64,000 nt of DNA, from assembly GCF_030161595.1 (NCBI RefSeq), contig NZ_BSUM01000001.1, forward strand, positions 1,550,001-1,614,000, written 5' to 3'. The translations under genes and the position numbers were made by a program. The stretch comes from Litorihabitans aurantiacus. GTDB taxonomy: Bacteria > Actinomycetota > Actinomycetes > Actinomycetales > Beutenbergiaceae. The notes beneath the pieces were generated by a model. The model did no database searches, was not told the DNA's origin, and worked only from the letters and a program-made list of their open reading frames with translations. Positions 1 through 9,997 of this stretch are shown here, one piece after another. Position 1 is the stretch's first letter, and every line of letters starts with the position of its first letter.

Positions 1-255
1 CCCGATGCACCGTGCGGCGCCGGTCCCCCGCGCCCTCCGGCAGTGGACGGACGGCGACGAGCGCACCCGCGGCCGTGCGCGCCGTCGTACGCCCGCGGTA
101 GGTCCCGCCGGTCCGCAGCCCGAGGCGCGCGGGTGCGGCCCGGCCACGATCCGCGAGGCGGTGTCGGAGAGCTCTCACCCGACCATCACACCGTGATCCG
201 CCCCGCTGCCGCTGGTCGTCCACAGGTCGGCGGCCCCCGGTAGGATCGGCGCATC
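1..255. other. Left edge, no gene assigned
   Basis: No convincing coding region is seen here. The two short open frames are arginine-rich and look like GC-rich noise. In related actinobacteria the gene before DUF4191 is usually lipA, but nothing here resembles its end. The last 60 bases probably carry the promoter of the DUF4191 gene. Confidence 0.4.
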
Positions 256-987
256 ATGGCCCGTTCATCCTCCGGCTCCGCCGAGCCCACCAAGCCCAAG
301 AAGTCCAAGGTCCGCAAGCGCCGGTGGTACCACCAGGTGTGGGACGTCTTCCAGATGACCCGGAAGGCCGATCCGACGGTCCCGTGGATCATGCTGGCGA
401 TCCTCGTCATCGCCGCGGGCCTGGGCTTCGCCGTCGGGGCGATCTTCAACCAGGGTCCGTACGGCCTGTTCGTGGGTGTCCCCGTCGGCATCCTCGCGGC
501 CACGATCTTCCTCTCACGGCGCGCCGAGCGCGCCGCCTACTCGAGCCTCGAGGGTCAGCCCGGTGCTGTCTCGGCCGCGCTGGGGACGATCCGCCGCGGC
601 TGGAACATCGAGGAGCAGCCCGTCGCCGTCGACGGCCGCTCGCAGGCCATGGTCTTCCGCGCCATCGGCCGCCCGGGTGTCGTCTTCGTCGCCGACGGCG
701 GGTCTCGCGGCATCCAGCAGCGGCTGCTCGAGGGTGAGCGCAAGCGGGCCGGGCGCCTGGTGCCCGACGTCCCGATCCACCTGATGCAGACCGGGCGCGA
801 GGAGGGTCAGGTCCCGCTGCCGAAGGTCGCCGCCGCGGTCAAGAAGCACAAGAACCGCCTGACCCCGGCCGAGGTCGCCGAGATCACCAAGCGCCTCAAG
901 GCGCTGGGCGGCGTGCGGATGCCGATCCCCAAGGGGGTCGACCCGACCCGCATGCGCCCCGACCGCAAGGGCATGCGCGGCCGCTGA
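256..987 (+). CDS. DUF4191 family membrane protein
   Basis: This 243 aa protein belongs to the actinobacterial DUF4191 family, whose function is unknown. The N-terminus is lysine- and arginine-rich (KSKVRKRRWYHQVWDVF). Two membrane segments follow at about residues 43-64 and 68-86, and then a long soluble C-terminal half rich in lysine. The family typically sits between lipA and glnA, as it does here beside an RDD gene and glnA. It is the only gene on its strand before a strong hairpin, so it is probably transcribed alone. The ATG at 256 gives the expected family length. Confidence 0.85.
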   Translation: MARSSSGSAEPTKPKKSKVRKRRWYHQVWDVFQMTRKADPTVPWIMLAILVIAAGLGFAVGAIFNQGPYGLFVGVPVGILAATIFLSRRAERAAYSSLEGQPGAVSAALGTIRRGWNIEEQPVAVDGRSQAMVFRAIGRPGVVFVADGGSRGIQQRLLEGERKRAGRLVPDVPIHLMQTGREEGQVPLPKVAAAVKKHKNRLTPAEVAEITKRLKALGGVRMPIPKGVDPTRMRPDRKGMRGR

Positions 988-1006
988 CGAGCCGCCGTGA
1001 GCGGAC

Positions 1007-1049
1007 CGAGAACGGGCGCCGACCAGATCCTGGTCGGCGCCCGTTCTCG
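1007..1049. terminator. Bidirectional terminator hairpin
   Basis: A perfect 20 bp stem (1007-1026 with 1030-1049) encloses a 3-base loop. It lies between the convergent DUF4191 and RDD genes and probably serves both. Confidence 0.8.
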
Positions 1050-1062
1050 TCACCGGCACCGG

Positions 1063-1451
1063 TCAGGCGGCGCGCCAGCGGTCGATCCGGGTGCCGGCCG
1101 CGATGTCGTGCAGGCCACGACCGTCGGAACCCGAGACCGCGGCGGGGAGCACGAGACACATCAGCAGCGTCCGCACCAGCGCCTGCAGCGGCCGCGGCGG
1201 TGTTCCGCCGTCGACGATGCGGTAGACCCGCAGGCCCAGCAGGCGGTGGCCGATCGTCGCACCCACGGTGACCACCAGCAGGAGGGTCATCGCGGCGAAG
1301 ACACCGAGGGTGGCCAGCGCGTCGTAGGAGAAGAAGCCGGCGCTGATGGCGGAGGCGAGGGCCCAGTCGACCACCAGGGCCAGCAGGCGGCGGCCGAGGT
1401 GAGACTCCCCGTCGACGGGGTGCTGTCCGAGGTCTCGCGCGCCTTGCTCAC
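1063..1451 (-). CDS. RDD family membrane protein (probable frameshift near 1433)
   Basis: RDD-domain proteins are small integral membrane proteins of mostly unknown role. The frame ending at 1063 contains the core GRRLLALVVDWALASAI, a second hydrophobic stretch, the GHRLLGLRV segment and the closing SDGRGLHDIAAGT motif. The natural start is the GTG at 1451, but it lies in another frame. Restoring one base near 1433 joins it to the RDD frame and gives 129 aa, a normal size. An RDD gene between DUF4191 and glnA is typical of actinobacteria. It faces away from glnA, so 1452-1651 is a divergent promoter region. Confidence 0.75.
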
Positions 1452-1560
1452 CCCACGATCGTAGGCGGCGAGGCCGGAGCCTTCGCCTGTGGACGACCAC
1501 CGGCGCGGCCGCTGCGTTTCTCGCGGGGCGAGAAGCACACCCGGCGTCGGAGCGTCCTGC

Positions 1561-1598
1561 GTAACCTGACGGACACACGAGGGTCACGGCGCCGTCAC
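1561..1598 (+). promoter_or_regulatory. GlnR-type box upstream of glnA
   Basis: Four pentamers are spaced exactly six bases apart: GTAAC (1561), GACAC (1572), GTCAC (1583) and GTCAC (1594). This is the geometry of the actinobacterial GlnR box, GTnAC-n6-GaAAC repeated. It lies 54-91 bases before the glnA start, a normal place for nitrogen control. The match was made by eye. PhoP and MtrA boxes use a similar 11-base period and could also fit. Confidence 0.65.
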
Positions 1599-1651
1599 GG
1601 CCGCGGCCTACCGTTCTCCACGACCCCGGGACCAACCCACGAAGGAGCCCC

Positions 1652-3076
1652 ATGTTCAGTTCTGCCGAGGAGGCCATCGCCTTCACGCGGGAGCAGGACG
1701 TCAAGTTCATCGACGTCCGCTTCATCGACCTGCCTGGTGTGCAGCAGCACTTCAACATCCCGGTCGAGGCCTTCAACGACGACGCCTTCTCCGAGGGCCT
1801 GATGTTCGACGGGTCCTCGATCCGCGGCTTCCAGGCCATCCACGAGTCGGACATGAAGCTCATCCCCGACGTCACGAGCGCGTTCATCGACCCGTTCCGT
1901 GCCGCGAAGACCCTCGTGGTCTACTTCTCGGTCGTCAACCCGTTCACCGACGAGCCGTACTCGCGCGACCCGCGCCAGATCGCCAGCAAGGCGGAGGCGT
2001 ACCTCAAGTCGACCGGCATCGCCGACACGGTGTTCTTCGGCCCCGAGGCCGAGTTCTACCTCTTCGACGACATCCGCTACACCACCGCTCCCCAGGGCAG
2101 CTTCTACAGCATCGACTCCGTCGAGGCCGCGTGGAACACCGGGCGCGAGGAGGAGGGCGGCAACCTCGGCTACAAGACGCGGTTCAAGGGCGGCTACTTC
2201 CCGCTGTCCCCGAGCGACAAGTTCGCGGACCTGCGCGACGAGATGGTCACGCTGCTGCAGCAGGTCGGCCTCGAGGTCGAGCGCGCGCACCACGAGGTGG
2301 GCACCGCCGGTCAGCAGGAGATCAACTACAAGTTCAACACGCTGCGCTCGGCGGCCGACGACCTGATGAAGTTCAAGTACATCATCAAGAACGTGGCCTA
2401 CAACGCCGGCAAGACCGCGACCTTCATGCCGAAGCCGCTGTTCGGCGACAACGGCTCGGGCATGCACTCCCACCAGAGCCTCTGGAAGGACGGCAAGCCG
2501 CTCTTCCACGACGAGTCCGGCTACGGCGGCCTGTCCGACCTCGCGCGCTGGTACATCGGTGGTCTGCTGCACCACGCGCCGTCGCTGCTCGCCTTCACGA
2601 ACCCGTCGGTGAACTCCTACCGTCGCCTGGTGCCCGGCTTCGAGGCCCCGGTCAACCTGGTCTACTCGGCGCGCAACCGTTCGGCCTGCATCCGCATCCC
2701 GATCACCGGGTCGTCGCCGAAGGCGAAGCGCGTCGAGTTCCGCGTGCCGGACCCGTCGTCGAACCCTTACCTCGCGTTCTCCGCGATGCTGATGGCCGGT
2801 ATCGACGGCATCAAGAAGCGCATCGAGCCGCCGGAGCCGGTCGACAAGGACCTGTATGAGCTGCCGCCCGAGGAGCACGCCGCCATCGCGCAGGTGCCCG
2901 CCTCGCTGCCCGCCGTCCTCGACCGTCTCGAGGCCGACCACGAGTACCTCACCGAGGGCGACGTGTTCACGCCCGACCTCATCGAGACGTGGATCGACTA
3001 CAAGCGCACGAACGAGGTCCAGCCGGTGCAGCTGCGTCCGACGCCGCACGAGTTCGAGCTCTACTACGACGTCTGA
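1652..3076 (+). CDS. glnA: Type I glutamine synthetase
   Basis: Glutamine synthetase makes glutamine from glutamate, ammonia and ATP in the cytoplasm. This 474 aa protein has the full GSI architecture: an N-terminal beta-grasp domain, the [10 protein letters not shown] segment, the metal-binding [10 protein letters not shown] and the [10 protein letters not shown] active-site segment. Tyr402 lies in DLYELPPEE, the loop adenylylated by GlnE, so this is the regulated beta-type enzyme. A GAAGGAG ribosome site precedes the ATG. A GlnR-type box lies upstream and a strong hairpin follows, which suggests a single-gene unit under nitrogen control. The usual partner glnE is about 35 kb away. Confidence 0.97.
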   Translation: MFSSAEEAIAFTREQDVKFIDVRFIDLPGVQQHFNIPVEAFNDDAFSEGLMFDGSSIRGFQAIHESDMKLIPDVTSAFIDPFRAAKTLVVYFSVVNPFTDEPYSRDPRQIASKAEAYLKSTGIADTVFFGPEAEFYLFDDIRYTTAPQGSFYSIDSVEAAWNTGREEEGGNLGYKTRFKGGYFPLSPSDKFADLRDEMVTLLQQVGLEVERAHHEVGTAGQQEINYKFNTLRSAADDLMKFKYIIKNVAYNAGKTATFMPKPLFGDNGSGMHSHQSLWKDGKPLFHDESGYGGLSDLARWYIGGLLHHAPSLLAFTNPSVNSYRRLVPGFEAPVNLVYSARNRSACIRIPITGSSPKAKRVEFRVPDPSSNPYLAFSAMLMAGIDGIKKRIEPPEPVDKDLYELPPEEHAAIAQVPASLPAVLDRLEADHEYLTEGDVFTPDLIETWIDYKRTNEVQPVQLRPTPHEFELYYDV

Positions 3077-3089
3077 GTCGTCACCACCA

Positions 3090-3137
3090 CGAGCCCGCCC
3101 GGGCCGGGACCGCGAGGTCCTGATCCGGGCGGGCTCG
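3090..3137 (+). terminator. glnA terminator hairpin
   Basis: A 13 bp GC-rich stem (3090-3102 with 3125-3137) lies just after the glnA stop. No strong U tract follows, as is common in actinobacteria. Confidence 0.65.
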
Positions 3138-3205
3138 TCCGTTCCCGGACCGAGGACGACGACGCCGTCCTAGGCACCCGCCGTCGCCGTGCCTACGGTG
3201 GAGGA

Positions 3206-5100
3206 GTGACCCCGGACCACCCGCACCACCTGACCTGGCGGGTCGGATCCCACGACCTCACCCCTCCCCGCGATCGCGACGGCGCCTCCCCCACGGCCCC
3301 CGACGAGCGCGACGCCGAAGGCTTCGCGGACCTGCGCACCTACGCCGCGATCGGGGACGGCCGCACCGTCGCGCTGGTCGCCCGCGACGGGAGCATCGAC
3401 TGGCTCCCGCTGCCCGACCTCGACTCCGTCCCGGCGTTCGCGGCGATCCTCGACCCTGCCCAGGGCGGGACGCTGACGCTGGCGCCGGTCGAGGACTTCG
3501 CCGTCGCCCGCCGCTACGTCCCGGGGACGAACGTGCTGGAGACGACCTTCACGACGGCGTCGGGCAGCGTCCGCGTCACCGACTCGCTCAACACCGGCCT
3601 CGCCGGTCGCCTGCCCTGGTGCGAGCTCGCCCGACGGATCGACGGCGTGAGCGGCACCGTGCGCCTGCGCGGCGTCGTCGCCCCCGGCACGATGCTGGCC
3701 ACGGCCTCCCCCTGGACGAGCGACACCTCCGCGGGCACGATCCTGCGCGTGGACGGCCTCGCCCTCGCCGTCCGCACGCTGGGCGAGGACGACGTCGTCG
3801 TCTCGCGCCGCGACGTGACGGTCGGCTTCACCACCTCCCCGGCTCGCGCCACCTGCTGGGCCTCGTGGCGACGGAGGACGGGCCGCTCCTCGTGCCGGAC
3901 CCCGAGGGTCTCGACCGAGGCGTCGACCGCACGATCGAGGCGTGGGAGCGCTGGAGCGCCAGCTGCACCTACGACGGCCCGTTCCGGGACGAGGTCCGGC
4001 GCAGCGCACTGCTGCTCAAGCAGCTCATCTTCGCGCCGACGGGTGCGATCGCGGCCGCCGCCACGACGTCGCTGCCCGAGTCTCGCACGACCGCCAAGAA
4101 CTGGGACTACCGCTACTCCTGGATCCGCGACACGGCGTTCTCCCTCACCGCGCTCTTCCAGCTGGGGGTGCGCGAGGAAACCCATGCCTCCATCACGTGG
4201 CTGCTGTCGCTCCTGCGCGAGGAGGGCGAGGGCCCCGGCGTGCTGCACACGCTCGCCGGCGGCCGGCCGGGCGCCGACGTCACGTGCTACGACGTCCCGG
4301 GGTGGCGCGGTTCCTCCCCCGTCGTGACCGGCAACCGCGCCACCGACCAGCTGCAGCTCGGCGTCTACGGCGACCTTTTCTCGACGGTCCAGGTCTACGT
4401 CGACCACGGCAACGTGCTCGACGCGCCGACCGGTCGGCTGCTCACGTCGATCGCCGACCGCGCCGCCGACGACTGGCGACGCCGCGACGCGGGGATGTGG
4501 GAGCTCGAGGACGACCGGCACTACACCACCTCGAAGCTGGGCTGCTGGGTGGCGCTCACCCACGCGGCCCACCTCGCGGACCTCGGGCAGATCGACGGCG
4601 ACGCCGGGCGCTGGCGCCACGAGGCCGAGGCCATCCGGGAGTGGGTCGGGACCGAGGGCTGGTCCGAGAACCTCGGCGCCTACGAGTTCCACCCCGGCAG
4701 CGACGAGCTCGACGCCTCGATCCTGCTGCACGCCATCAGCGGTTTCGACCGGGGCGAGCGCATGATCAGGACTCTCGACGCGCTGGAGGAGAAGCTCGGA
4801 GCCGGGCCGCACCTGTACCGCTACAGCGGCATGCGGTCCGAGGAGGAGACGTTCCTCGCGTGCTCGTTCTGGATGGTGGCCGCGCGGGCGCTGTGCGGGC
4901 AGGTCGAGCGGGCGCAGGAGCTCATGGAGCAGCTGCTCGCGCAGGCACCCAACGACGTCGGCGTGCTCGCCGAGATGCTCGACCCCACCACCGGTGCGCA
5001 CGCGGGCAACCTCCCGCAGGCCCTCAGCCACCTCGCGCTCGTCAACGCCGCGCTCACGATCCACTCGGTCCGCACCGGCGAGGTCGAGCCGGTGTCCTGA
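3206..5100 (+). CDS. GH15 family hydrolase, glucoamylase/trehalase-like (frameshift near 3845)
   Basis: This cytoplasmic-type glycoside hydrolase family 15 protein probably acts on trehalose or alpha-glucans. The first part carries the trehalase-like N-terminal domain (YAAIGDGRTVALVARDGSIDW). The second carries the (alpha/alpha)6 catalytic domain with KNWDYRYSWIRD and NLGAYEFHPG. The two parts are in different frames. Restoring one G in the CCCCGG run near 3845 joins them into 631 aa, the normal family length. The GTG at 3206 follows a GGAG site. No signal peptide is visible. It may be co-transcribed with the SDR and hydrolase genes that follow. Confidence 0.85.
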
Positions 5101-5195
5101 CCCCCGCGCCGTCGCCGCCCACCGGACGCACCACCCCGACGCACGACCCCACCCGCACCACTCGTTCCAGCGCAGCCCATCCCCAGGAGCACACC

Positions 5196-5993
5196 GTGGA
5201 CCTCGCCATCACCGGCCGCACCGCACTGATCACCGGAGCCGACTCCGGCATCGGCTTCGAGACCGCCCGCCTGCTGCTCGCCGAGGGCGTGCGCGTCGTC
5301 GTCAGCGACAAGGACGCCGACTCCCTCGTCGAGGCGGCCGAGCGCCTCGGCCACGCGGACGCCGTCCACGCCGTCGCCGCGGACCTGGACGATCTCGAGG
5401 AGATCGCGCGCCTCGAGCGCGAGGTGAGCGCCGCCGTCGGCGACATCGACATCCTCGTGAATTCCGCCGGGATCACCGGCGCCCAGGGCCTGTTCCACGA
5501 GATCGACGACGACGGCTGGGTCGACACGATCACGACCGACCTGCTCGCGCCGATCCGCGTCACGCGGGCGTTTCTCCCGGCGCTGCGCCGCGGCGGGTGG
5601 GGCCGGATCGTCTACCTCAACTCCGAGGACGCCGTGCAGCCCTACGACGACGAGCTGCCCTACTGCGCGGCCAAGGCCGGGCTGCTCTCGTTCGCCCGCG
5701 GGCTCGCCCGTACGTACGCCTCCGAGGGTCTGCTGGTCAACAGCGTCTCCCCCGCGTTCATCGAGACGCCGATGACCGACGCCATGATGGACAAGCGCGC
5801 CGACGAGCGCGGCACGGACCGTGACGAGGCCATCGAGACGTTCCTGGAGGAGGAGCGCCCGTACATGGAGCTCGGCCGCCGCGGCCGCCCCGAGGAGGTC
5901 GCCGCCGTCATCGCGTTCCTGTGCTCCGACCTCGCGAGCTTCGTCAACGGCGCGAACTACCGCGTCGACTCCGGGTCGGTCGCCACGCTGTGA
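5196..5993 (+). CDS. SDR family oxidoreductase
   Basis: A classical short-chain dehydrogenase of 265 aa, predicted to be NAD(P)-dependent. It shows the nucleotide-binding TGADSGIG, the NSAG strand motif and the catalytic YCAAK with a preceding serine (LNSED). The C-terminus ends in the usual Rossmann segment VNGANYRVDSGS. The GTG at 5196 has a CAGGAG ribosome site. The stop overlaps the start of the next gene by four bases, so the two are translationally coupled. The substrate is unknown. Confidence 0.85.
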   Translation: MDLAITGRTALITGADSGIGFETARLLLAEGVRVVVSDKDADSLVEAAERLGHADAVHAVAADLDDLEEIARLEREVSAAVGDIDILVNSAGITGAQGLFHEIDDDGWVDTITTDLLAPIRVTRAFLPALRRGGWGRIVYLNSEDAVQPYDDELPYCAAKAGLLSFARGLARTYASEGLLVNSVSPAFIETPMTDAMMDKRADERGTDRDEAIETFLEEERPYMELGRRGRPEEVAAVIAFLCSDLASFVNGANYRVDSGSVATL

Positions 5994-6853
5994 GCGCCGG
6001 CCACGGGACGGACGCGGCGGGCGAGCCCGGAGGAGCGCCGCTCACGTTCTCCCCACTCGCGTTCTCGGAGCACGGTGACCCGGGTGCCCCGACGATCGTG
6101 CTCCTGCACGCCTTCCCGCTCGCGTCGCGGATCTTCCGCCGTCTCGTGCCCCTGCTGACGGCGTGGCACGTCCTCGCCGTCGACCTCCCCGGGCTGGGAG
6201 CGAGCGAGGTGCCCGAGGTCGAGCCGTCGATGGACGAGGTCGCCGCACGCGTCCTGGCCACGATGGACGCCGCGGACGTCGAGGCCGCCACCCTCCTGGG
6301 CGTCTCCACCGGCGGCTACGCGGCGCTCGCCGTCGCCGCGCTCGCCCCCGCGCGGGTGCGCGCCCTGGTCCTGGGGAGCACGAGCACCGGCGTGGGCGCC
6401 CCGGACGACCCGGCGCAGCGGCGCGAGGTCGCGGGGCGGCTACGCGCCACCGGGACGATCGAGCCGGTGACGGACAGCGTGGACGAGGCCCTCGGGGCGA
6501 CGGCCCGCACGGAGCAGCCCGAGCTCGTCACCGAGGTCGCGGAGATGATCGCCGGCACATCACCGCGGGGTGCGGCGTGGATGGCCGACGCGATCGCCTC
6601 CCGACCACCCCGGGCGGACACCCTGCGCGGGTTCGACGGCGCGGTGCTGATCCTGTTCGGCGAGGAGGACGTCGCCACGCCTCCCGACCGCGAGCTGCCG
6701 GCGATGCTCGAGGCGCGGCGCGGCCACGAGCGCACGCGTGCGGCGCGCCTGCCCCGCACCGGCCACCTGACGGTGCTGGAGCAGCCCGTGATGGTCGCGG
6801 GCGAGCTCGGCTGGGTGCGCGACCAGGTCGCGGGTCCCGTGCGGCGGGGCTGA
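5990..6853 (+). CDS. Alpha/beta fold hydrolase
   Basis: A 287 aa alpha/beta hydrolase. The oxyanion region is LLHAFPLASRIF, the nucleophile elbow GVSTGGY carries the serine, and the late histidine lies in RTGHLTVLEQP. An aspartate in FGEEDVATPP completes a plausible triad. The GTG at 5990 overlaps the SDR stop by four bases (GTGA). The gene ends at a strong terminator, so 3206-6853 behaves like one unit. The substrate cannot be told; esterase, lactonase or peroxidase roles are all possible. Confidence 0.8.
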   Translation: MSAGHGTDAAGEPGGAPLTFSPLAFSEHGDPGAPTIVLLHAFPLASRIFRRLVPLLTAWHVLAVDLPGLGASEVPEVEPSMDEVAARVLATMDAADVEAATLLGVSTGGYAALAVAALAPARVRALVLGSTSTGVGAPDDPAQRREVAGRLRATGTIEPVTDSVDEALGATARTEQPELVTEVAEMIAGTSPRGAAWMADAIASRPPRADTLRGFDGAVLILFGEEDVATPPDRELPAMLEARRGHERTRAARLPRTGHLTVLEQPVMVAGELGWVRDQVAGPVRRG

Positions 6854-6874
6854 CACCGCACGCCGACGCCACAG

Positions 6875-6922
6875 GGCGAGGGGCCGGTGGCCGGGATCGC
6901 TCCCGGCCACCGGCCCCTCGCC
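6875..6922. terminator. Bidirectional terminator hairpin
   Basis: A perfect 22 bp stem (6875-6896 with 6901-6922) has a 4-base loop. It separates the convergent hydrolase and DUF1080 genes. Confidence 0.85.
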
Positions 6923-6939
6923 TCGTCACACCGGGCGGC

Positions 6940-8432
6940 TCAGCCGGCGGCGCGCACGCTCGCGAACACGTCGACGTCGGAGAAGCCCGCGTCATCGAAG
7001 CGGTACAGGAACGCCGCCATCGCGTCCCGCGCGATGGGCGTCACCGGTCGGTAGATCGCCGTGCCGTCGTTCCCCAGCCAGCCGAAGGAGATGCCCTCGG
7101 AGACGAGCCAGGAGATCTCGGTGAAGAACTGGTCCTGGGGCGTCAGGTCGGTGAACGGCGACAGGGGCGGCGCCTCGAACGCCGGCTCGTCGGCCGCCCG
7201 GTACAGGAAGGCTGCCATGGCGTCGCGGTTGATCGGCTCCAGCGGACGGAACTCGGCGTCACCGGTGGCGGGGTCGACCCACCCGGTCGCGATGCCCTCG
7301 CTCTCGAGCCACGCGATCTCGGTGTAGAACTGGTCGTCCGTCGCGACGTCGACGAACGGCGAGACGTCCGGCGCGTCGAACTCGGGCGAGTTGGCCAGGC
7401 GGTACAGGAACGCCGCCATGGCGTCACGCGCGATGGGCGCCAGGGGGCGGTACTCGCGCAGGCCGGTGGTCTCGTCGACCCAGCCGGTCGTGACGCCGAC
7501 GTTCGCGAGCCACGAGATCTCGCGGACGAAGAGGTTGCCGACGACGTCGGGGAACGCCGGGATCTCCTGCACGCGCACGTTGCGGAAGGAGACGACGTCC
7601 TGGGTCGCGCCGTGCGCCTGCAGCCCGACGTACCCGGTCAGGCCTCGGCTGGAGGAGTCGGGGTCGTTCGGTCGGCCCGGAAACGCGACGTCGGGCAGGT
7701 TCGTGTAGGTGTTGATGACCTCGTCGTTGCGGAGCACCGTGTACTCGTGCCCGACGACGCGGATCTCGTAGGTGTTCCACTCCCCTTCGGCGTCGGGGCC
7801 GACTCGGCGCTCCCGATGTCCGCGAAGCCGTAGACCGACCCGGTCTTGCGGGGGTCGTTGGACCCCTCCTCCGGGGAGTCGTTGATCTGGATCTCGTGCC
7901 CGCAGTTCACCGCGATCCACGAGAGGTTGTTCGTCTCGGAGCCGTTGAACGTCGTGGGGCAGCCCGCCAGCGGCTCGTCGAGCTCGGGGAAGCGCACCTG
8001 GACGCCGCTGTTGCCTCGGACGTCCGCGGCGCCGGGGGCGTCGTCGCGGAACTCCAGCTTGAGGGAGAAGTCGGCGAGCTCGCGCCCCGGGAACCAGAGC
8101 GTGCCGAACCCGCCGCCCTCGCCGCCGCGGCTGGTGATCGTGCCGTCCGGCTGGAGGTCGAAGCCGCCGTCGCCCGCGTACTCCCACGCGTCGAAGGACT
8201 CCTGCGACCCGTCGAACAGGACGGTGTAGCCCTCGTCGTCGACCGGCAGGAGGTCGACGGCGGGGGCGGCGGCGTCGTCCGGCCGGACGTCGGCCGCCGC
8301 GCTCCCCGCCAGGCCCAGGCTGGTCCCGACGGCGAGCGCGGCGACCCCGGCGGTGAGCACCCTCGCGCCCCCGTGTCGGCGCCGCCGCGACACCTGCTCG
8401 TCGCGGTGCGGTGGTGTGGTGGTGCGGTCCAT
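6940..8432 (-). CDS. Secreted DUF1080 protein with three SLH-like C-terminal repeats (frameshift near 7797)
   Basis: The N-terminus has a twin-arginine-like basic stretch (SRRRRHGG) and a hydrophobic signal segment ending near AGSAAA. A DUF1080 (3-keto-disaccharide hydrolase-type, concanavalin-like) domain follows, from YTVLFDGS through NSGVQVRFPE to VVSFRNVRVQEI. The end of the protein has three repeats of about 60 residues, each with the pattern FxDVxxxxxFxxEIxWL, GIxxGW and PIxRDAMAAFLYR, matching the S-layer-homology-like modules of actinobacteria. One missing base in the C run near 7797 splits the frame; repaired, it encodes 497 aa. The ATG at 8432 is preferred because GAGGGAG lies nine bases upstream. 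It probably acts on sugars at the cell surface. Confidence 0.8.
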
Positions 8433-8481
8433 CCCGATCAACTCCCTCGTTGGTCTCATCGACTCTTGCGTCGACGGTAGT

Positions 8482-8497
8482 CACGGCTTTCGCCGTG
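8482..8497 (-). promoter_or_regulatory. Inverted repeat upstream of the DUF1080 gene
   Basis: CACGGC and GCCGTG are separated by TTTC, 50 bases before the start codon. A LacI- or GntR-type repressor could bind a site like this. No regulator gene lies next to it, so this is a suggestion only. Confidence 0.3.
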
Positions 8498-8544
8498 CGT
8501 CAACGAAACCGAAGACCGACGGGGAGCGGACGGGGCGCGGCCCG

Positions 8545-8994
8545 TCAGGCCCGGCGGCGCGCGGCGACCAGCCCGTCCACGGACCAGCGGCCCGCTCCGG
8601 TGAGGGCGAGCGCGCCCGCGACGCCCGCGAGCAGCAGCACGAGCTCGTAGCCGCCGTCGCTCGCGAAGAACCCGGCCTCCAGGTGCACGATCGCGATCGC
8701 ACCGACCATGGCGAGCGCGAACAGGACGCCGATCACGCGCGTCGCCGCGCCCAGGACGATCGCGACGCCCCCGACGAGCTCGAGGAGCGCGAGCCCGGGA
8801 CCGGCGACGGACGCGAGCGGCACGCCCATCTCCTCGAACGAGGCCGCCGTGCCGGACAGCGTGAAGGAGAAGACCTTCTGCGCGCCGTGCGCGATCATCA
8901 CGGCCCCGAGGACGACGCGTGCGAGCAGGAGCCCGATCGAGAGGGTGGTGGCGGACGGCGTTGCGGGAGGGGCGGTGGTGCTGGTCGTGGTCAC
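8545..8994 (-). CDS. DoxX family membrane protein
   Basis: A 149 aa DoxX-family integral membrane protein with four hydrophobic segments. Typical features are LLLARVVLGAVMIAHGAQKVF near the start and EMGVPLASVAGPGLALLELVGGVAIVLG in the middle. Family members have been linked to thiol-redox balance and quinone chemistry, but the exact role is unclear. The GTG at 8994 is chosen because AAGGAG lies just upstream (8999-9004). The upstream region 8995-9100 is shared with the divergent CPBP-like gene. Confidence 0.8.
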   Translation of the reverse strand: MTTTSTTAPPATPSATTLSIGLLLARVVLGAVMIAHGAQKVFSFTLSGTAASFEEMGVPLASVAGPGLALLELVGGVAIVLGAATRVIGVLFALAMVGAIAIVHLEAGFFASDGGYELVLLLAGVAGALALTGAGRWSVDGLVAARRRA

Positions 8995-9100
8995 GATGCT
9001 CCTTGCGAGAGGGACGGAAATCAGTTGTCGCTGCAACTTCTCGACCGTAGGCGGCGATCCTGGGAGAGTCCTGGACGCGGGGCCGTGCCAGGATCGTGAG

Positions 9101-9955
9101 ATGCCCCGCCGCGGCGACACCCCTGGCCCGGCGACCTTCATCCTCGGTCGCCACGACGTCGCGCCGCGCATCCGGGTGACGCTCGCGCGCGGGCTCGTCG
9201 TCACGCTCGCCGCCGCGGTCCTCACGCTGGGCCTGCAGCTCGTCAGCGGCACGCCCTACCGAGCCTGGGGCTCGTCCGACCGTGCGGTCGTGCTGGCGGA
9301 GGTCGTCCCGCTCGTGGTCTCGGCGGTCTTCCTCGTCGCGTTCGTCGTGTGGTCGCAGTGGGACGCGGTCTGGCGCGACCCCTTCCGCATGCCGACCCCG
9401 GTGGCGGTGCGCGTCGTCGTCGCCGTGGCCTGCGGTGCGGTCCTCGCCCGGGCCGCCGTGCAGGACTTCTCACCGGCCGGGGTCGACCTCGGCCCGCTCC
9501 TCGCGGCGGCCGTGCTCGGCGCCGTCGTGCACGAGGTGGCCGTCCGCGGCGTGCTGCTGCGCGCGCTGCGCGTCGGTCGCCGCAGCGAGATGGTCGCCGC
9601 GTGGACCGCGACGGCGGCTTCCGCCCTCCCGCAGGTGGTCGTCCTGGTGCTCGTGCCCTCCGCCACGGGCCGGGGCCTCACGGCGGTGGCCGACGTCGCC
9701 GCGCTCCTCGCCCTGGGAGCGCTGCTGCACCTGGTCCGGCGCACCACGCGGCGCCTGCTCGCGGCCGTCGGCGTGCACGCGGTGTGGAACGTCGGCAGCC
9801 AGCTCGAGCGCGCCGGCGGCGGGGCCTCGACGCTCGAGGGACCGCTGGTGGCGACCGCGGCCCTCGTGCTCGCCGTCGCCGTCGTGGCCGCCCTCGCGAC
9901 CACCCTGCGGCGGGACCCGCTGCGGCGGGCGCTCGTCGACCCCCGGCTGTCCTGA
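9101..9955 (+). CDS. CPBP/CAAX-like intramembrane protein, degenerate motif
   Basis: A 284 aa protein with about eight hydrophobic segments. HEVAVRGVLLRAL lies where CPBP-family intramembrane peptidases have EExxxR, and HAVWN matches the second family motif. One of the two glutamates of the first motif is replaced, so proteolytic activity is uncertain. The ATG at 9101 gives a cytoplasmic basic N-terminus before the first membrane segment. The family includes prenyl-protein peptidases and bacteriocin-immunity proteins. It faces a convergent glycosyltransferase across a hairpin. Confidence 0.6.
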   Translation: MPRRGDTPGPATFILGRHDVAPRIRVTLARGLVVTLAAAVLTLGLQLVSGTPYRAWGSSDRAVVLAEVVPLVVSAVFLVAFVVWSQWDAVWRDPFRMPTPVAVRVVVAVACGAVLARAAVQDFSPAGVDLGPLLAAAVLGAVVHEVAVRGVLLRALRVGRRSEMVAAWTATAASALPQVVVLVLVPSATGRGLTAVADVAALLALGALLHLVRRTTRRLLAAVGVHAVWNVGSQLERAGGGASTLEGPLVATAALVLAVAVVAALATTLRRDPLRRALVDPRLS

Positions 9956-9997
9956 GGAGGGGCCGGCCCGGACGGGTGAAGGGCCGGACCGCCTCAG
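9952..9997. terminator. Imperfect bidirectional hairpin
   Basis: GC-rich arms at 9952-9969 and about 9981-9997 pair with a bulge. The hairpin overlaps both stop codons of the convergent CPBP-like and glycosyltransferase genes. Confidence 0.5.

Noticed and set aside
1-243. Two overlapping short open frames at the left edge
   Set aside because: Arginine- and proline-rich noise without ribosome sites or family features.
3840-3850. Programmed frameshifting in GH15 and other genes
   Set aside because: No slippery heptamer or downstream structure recurs at the break points, and the genes are unrelated. Missing bases explain all cases more simply.
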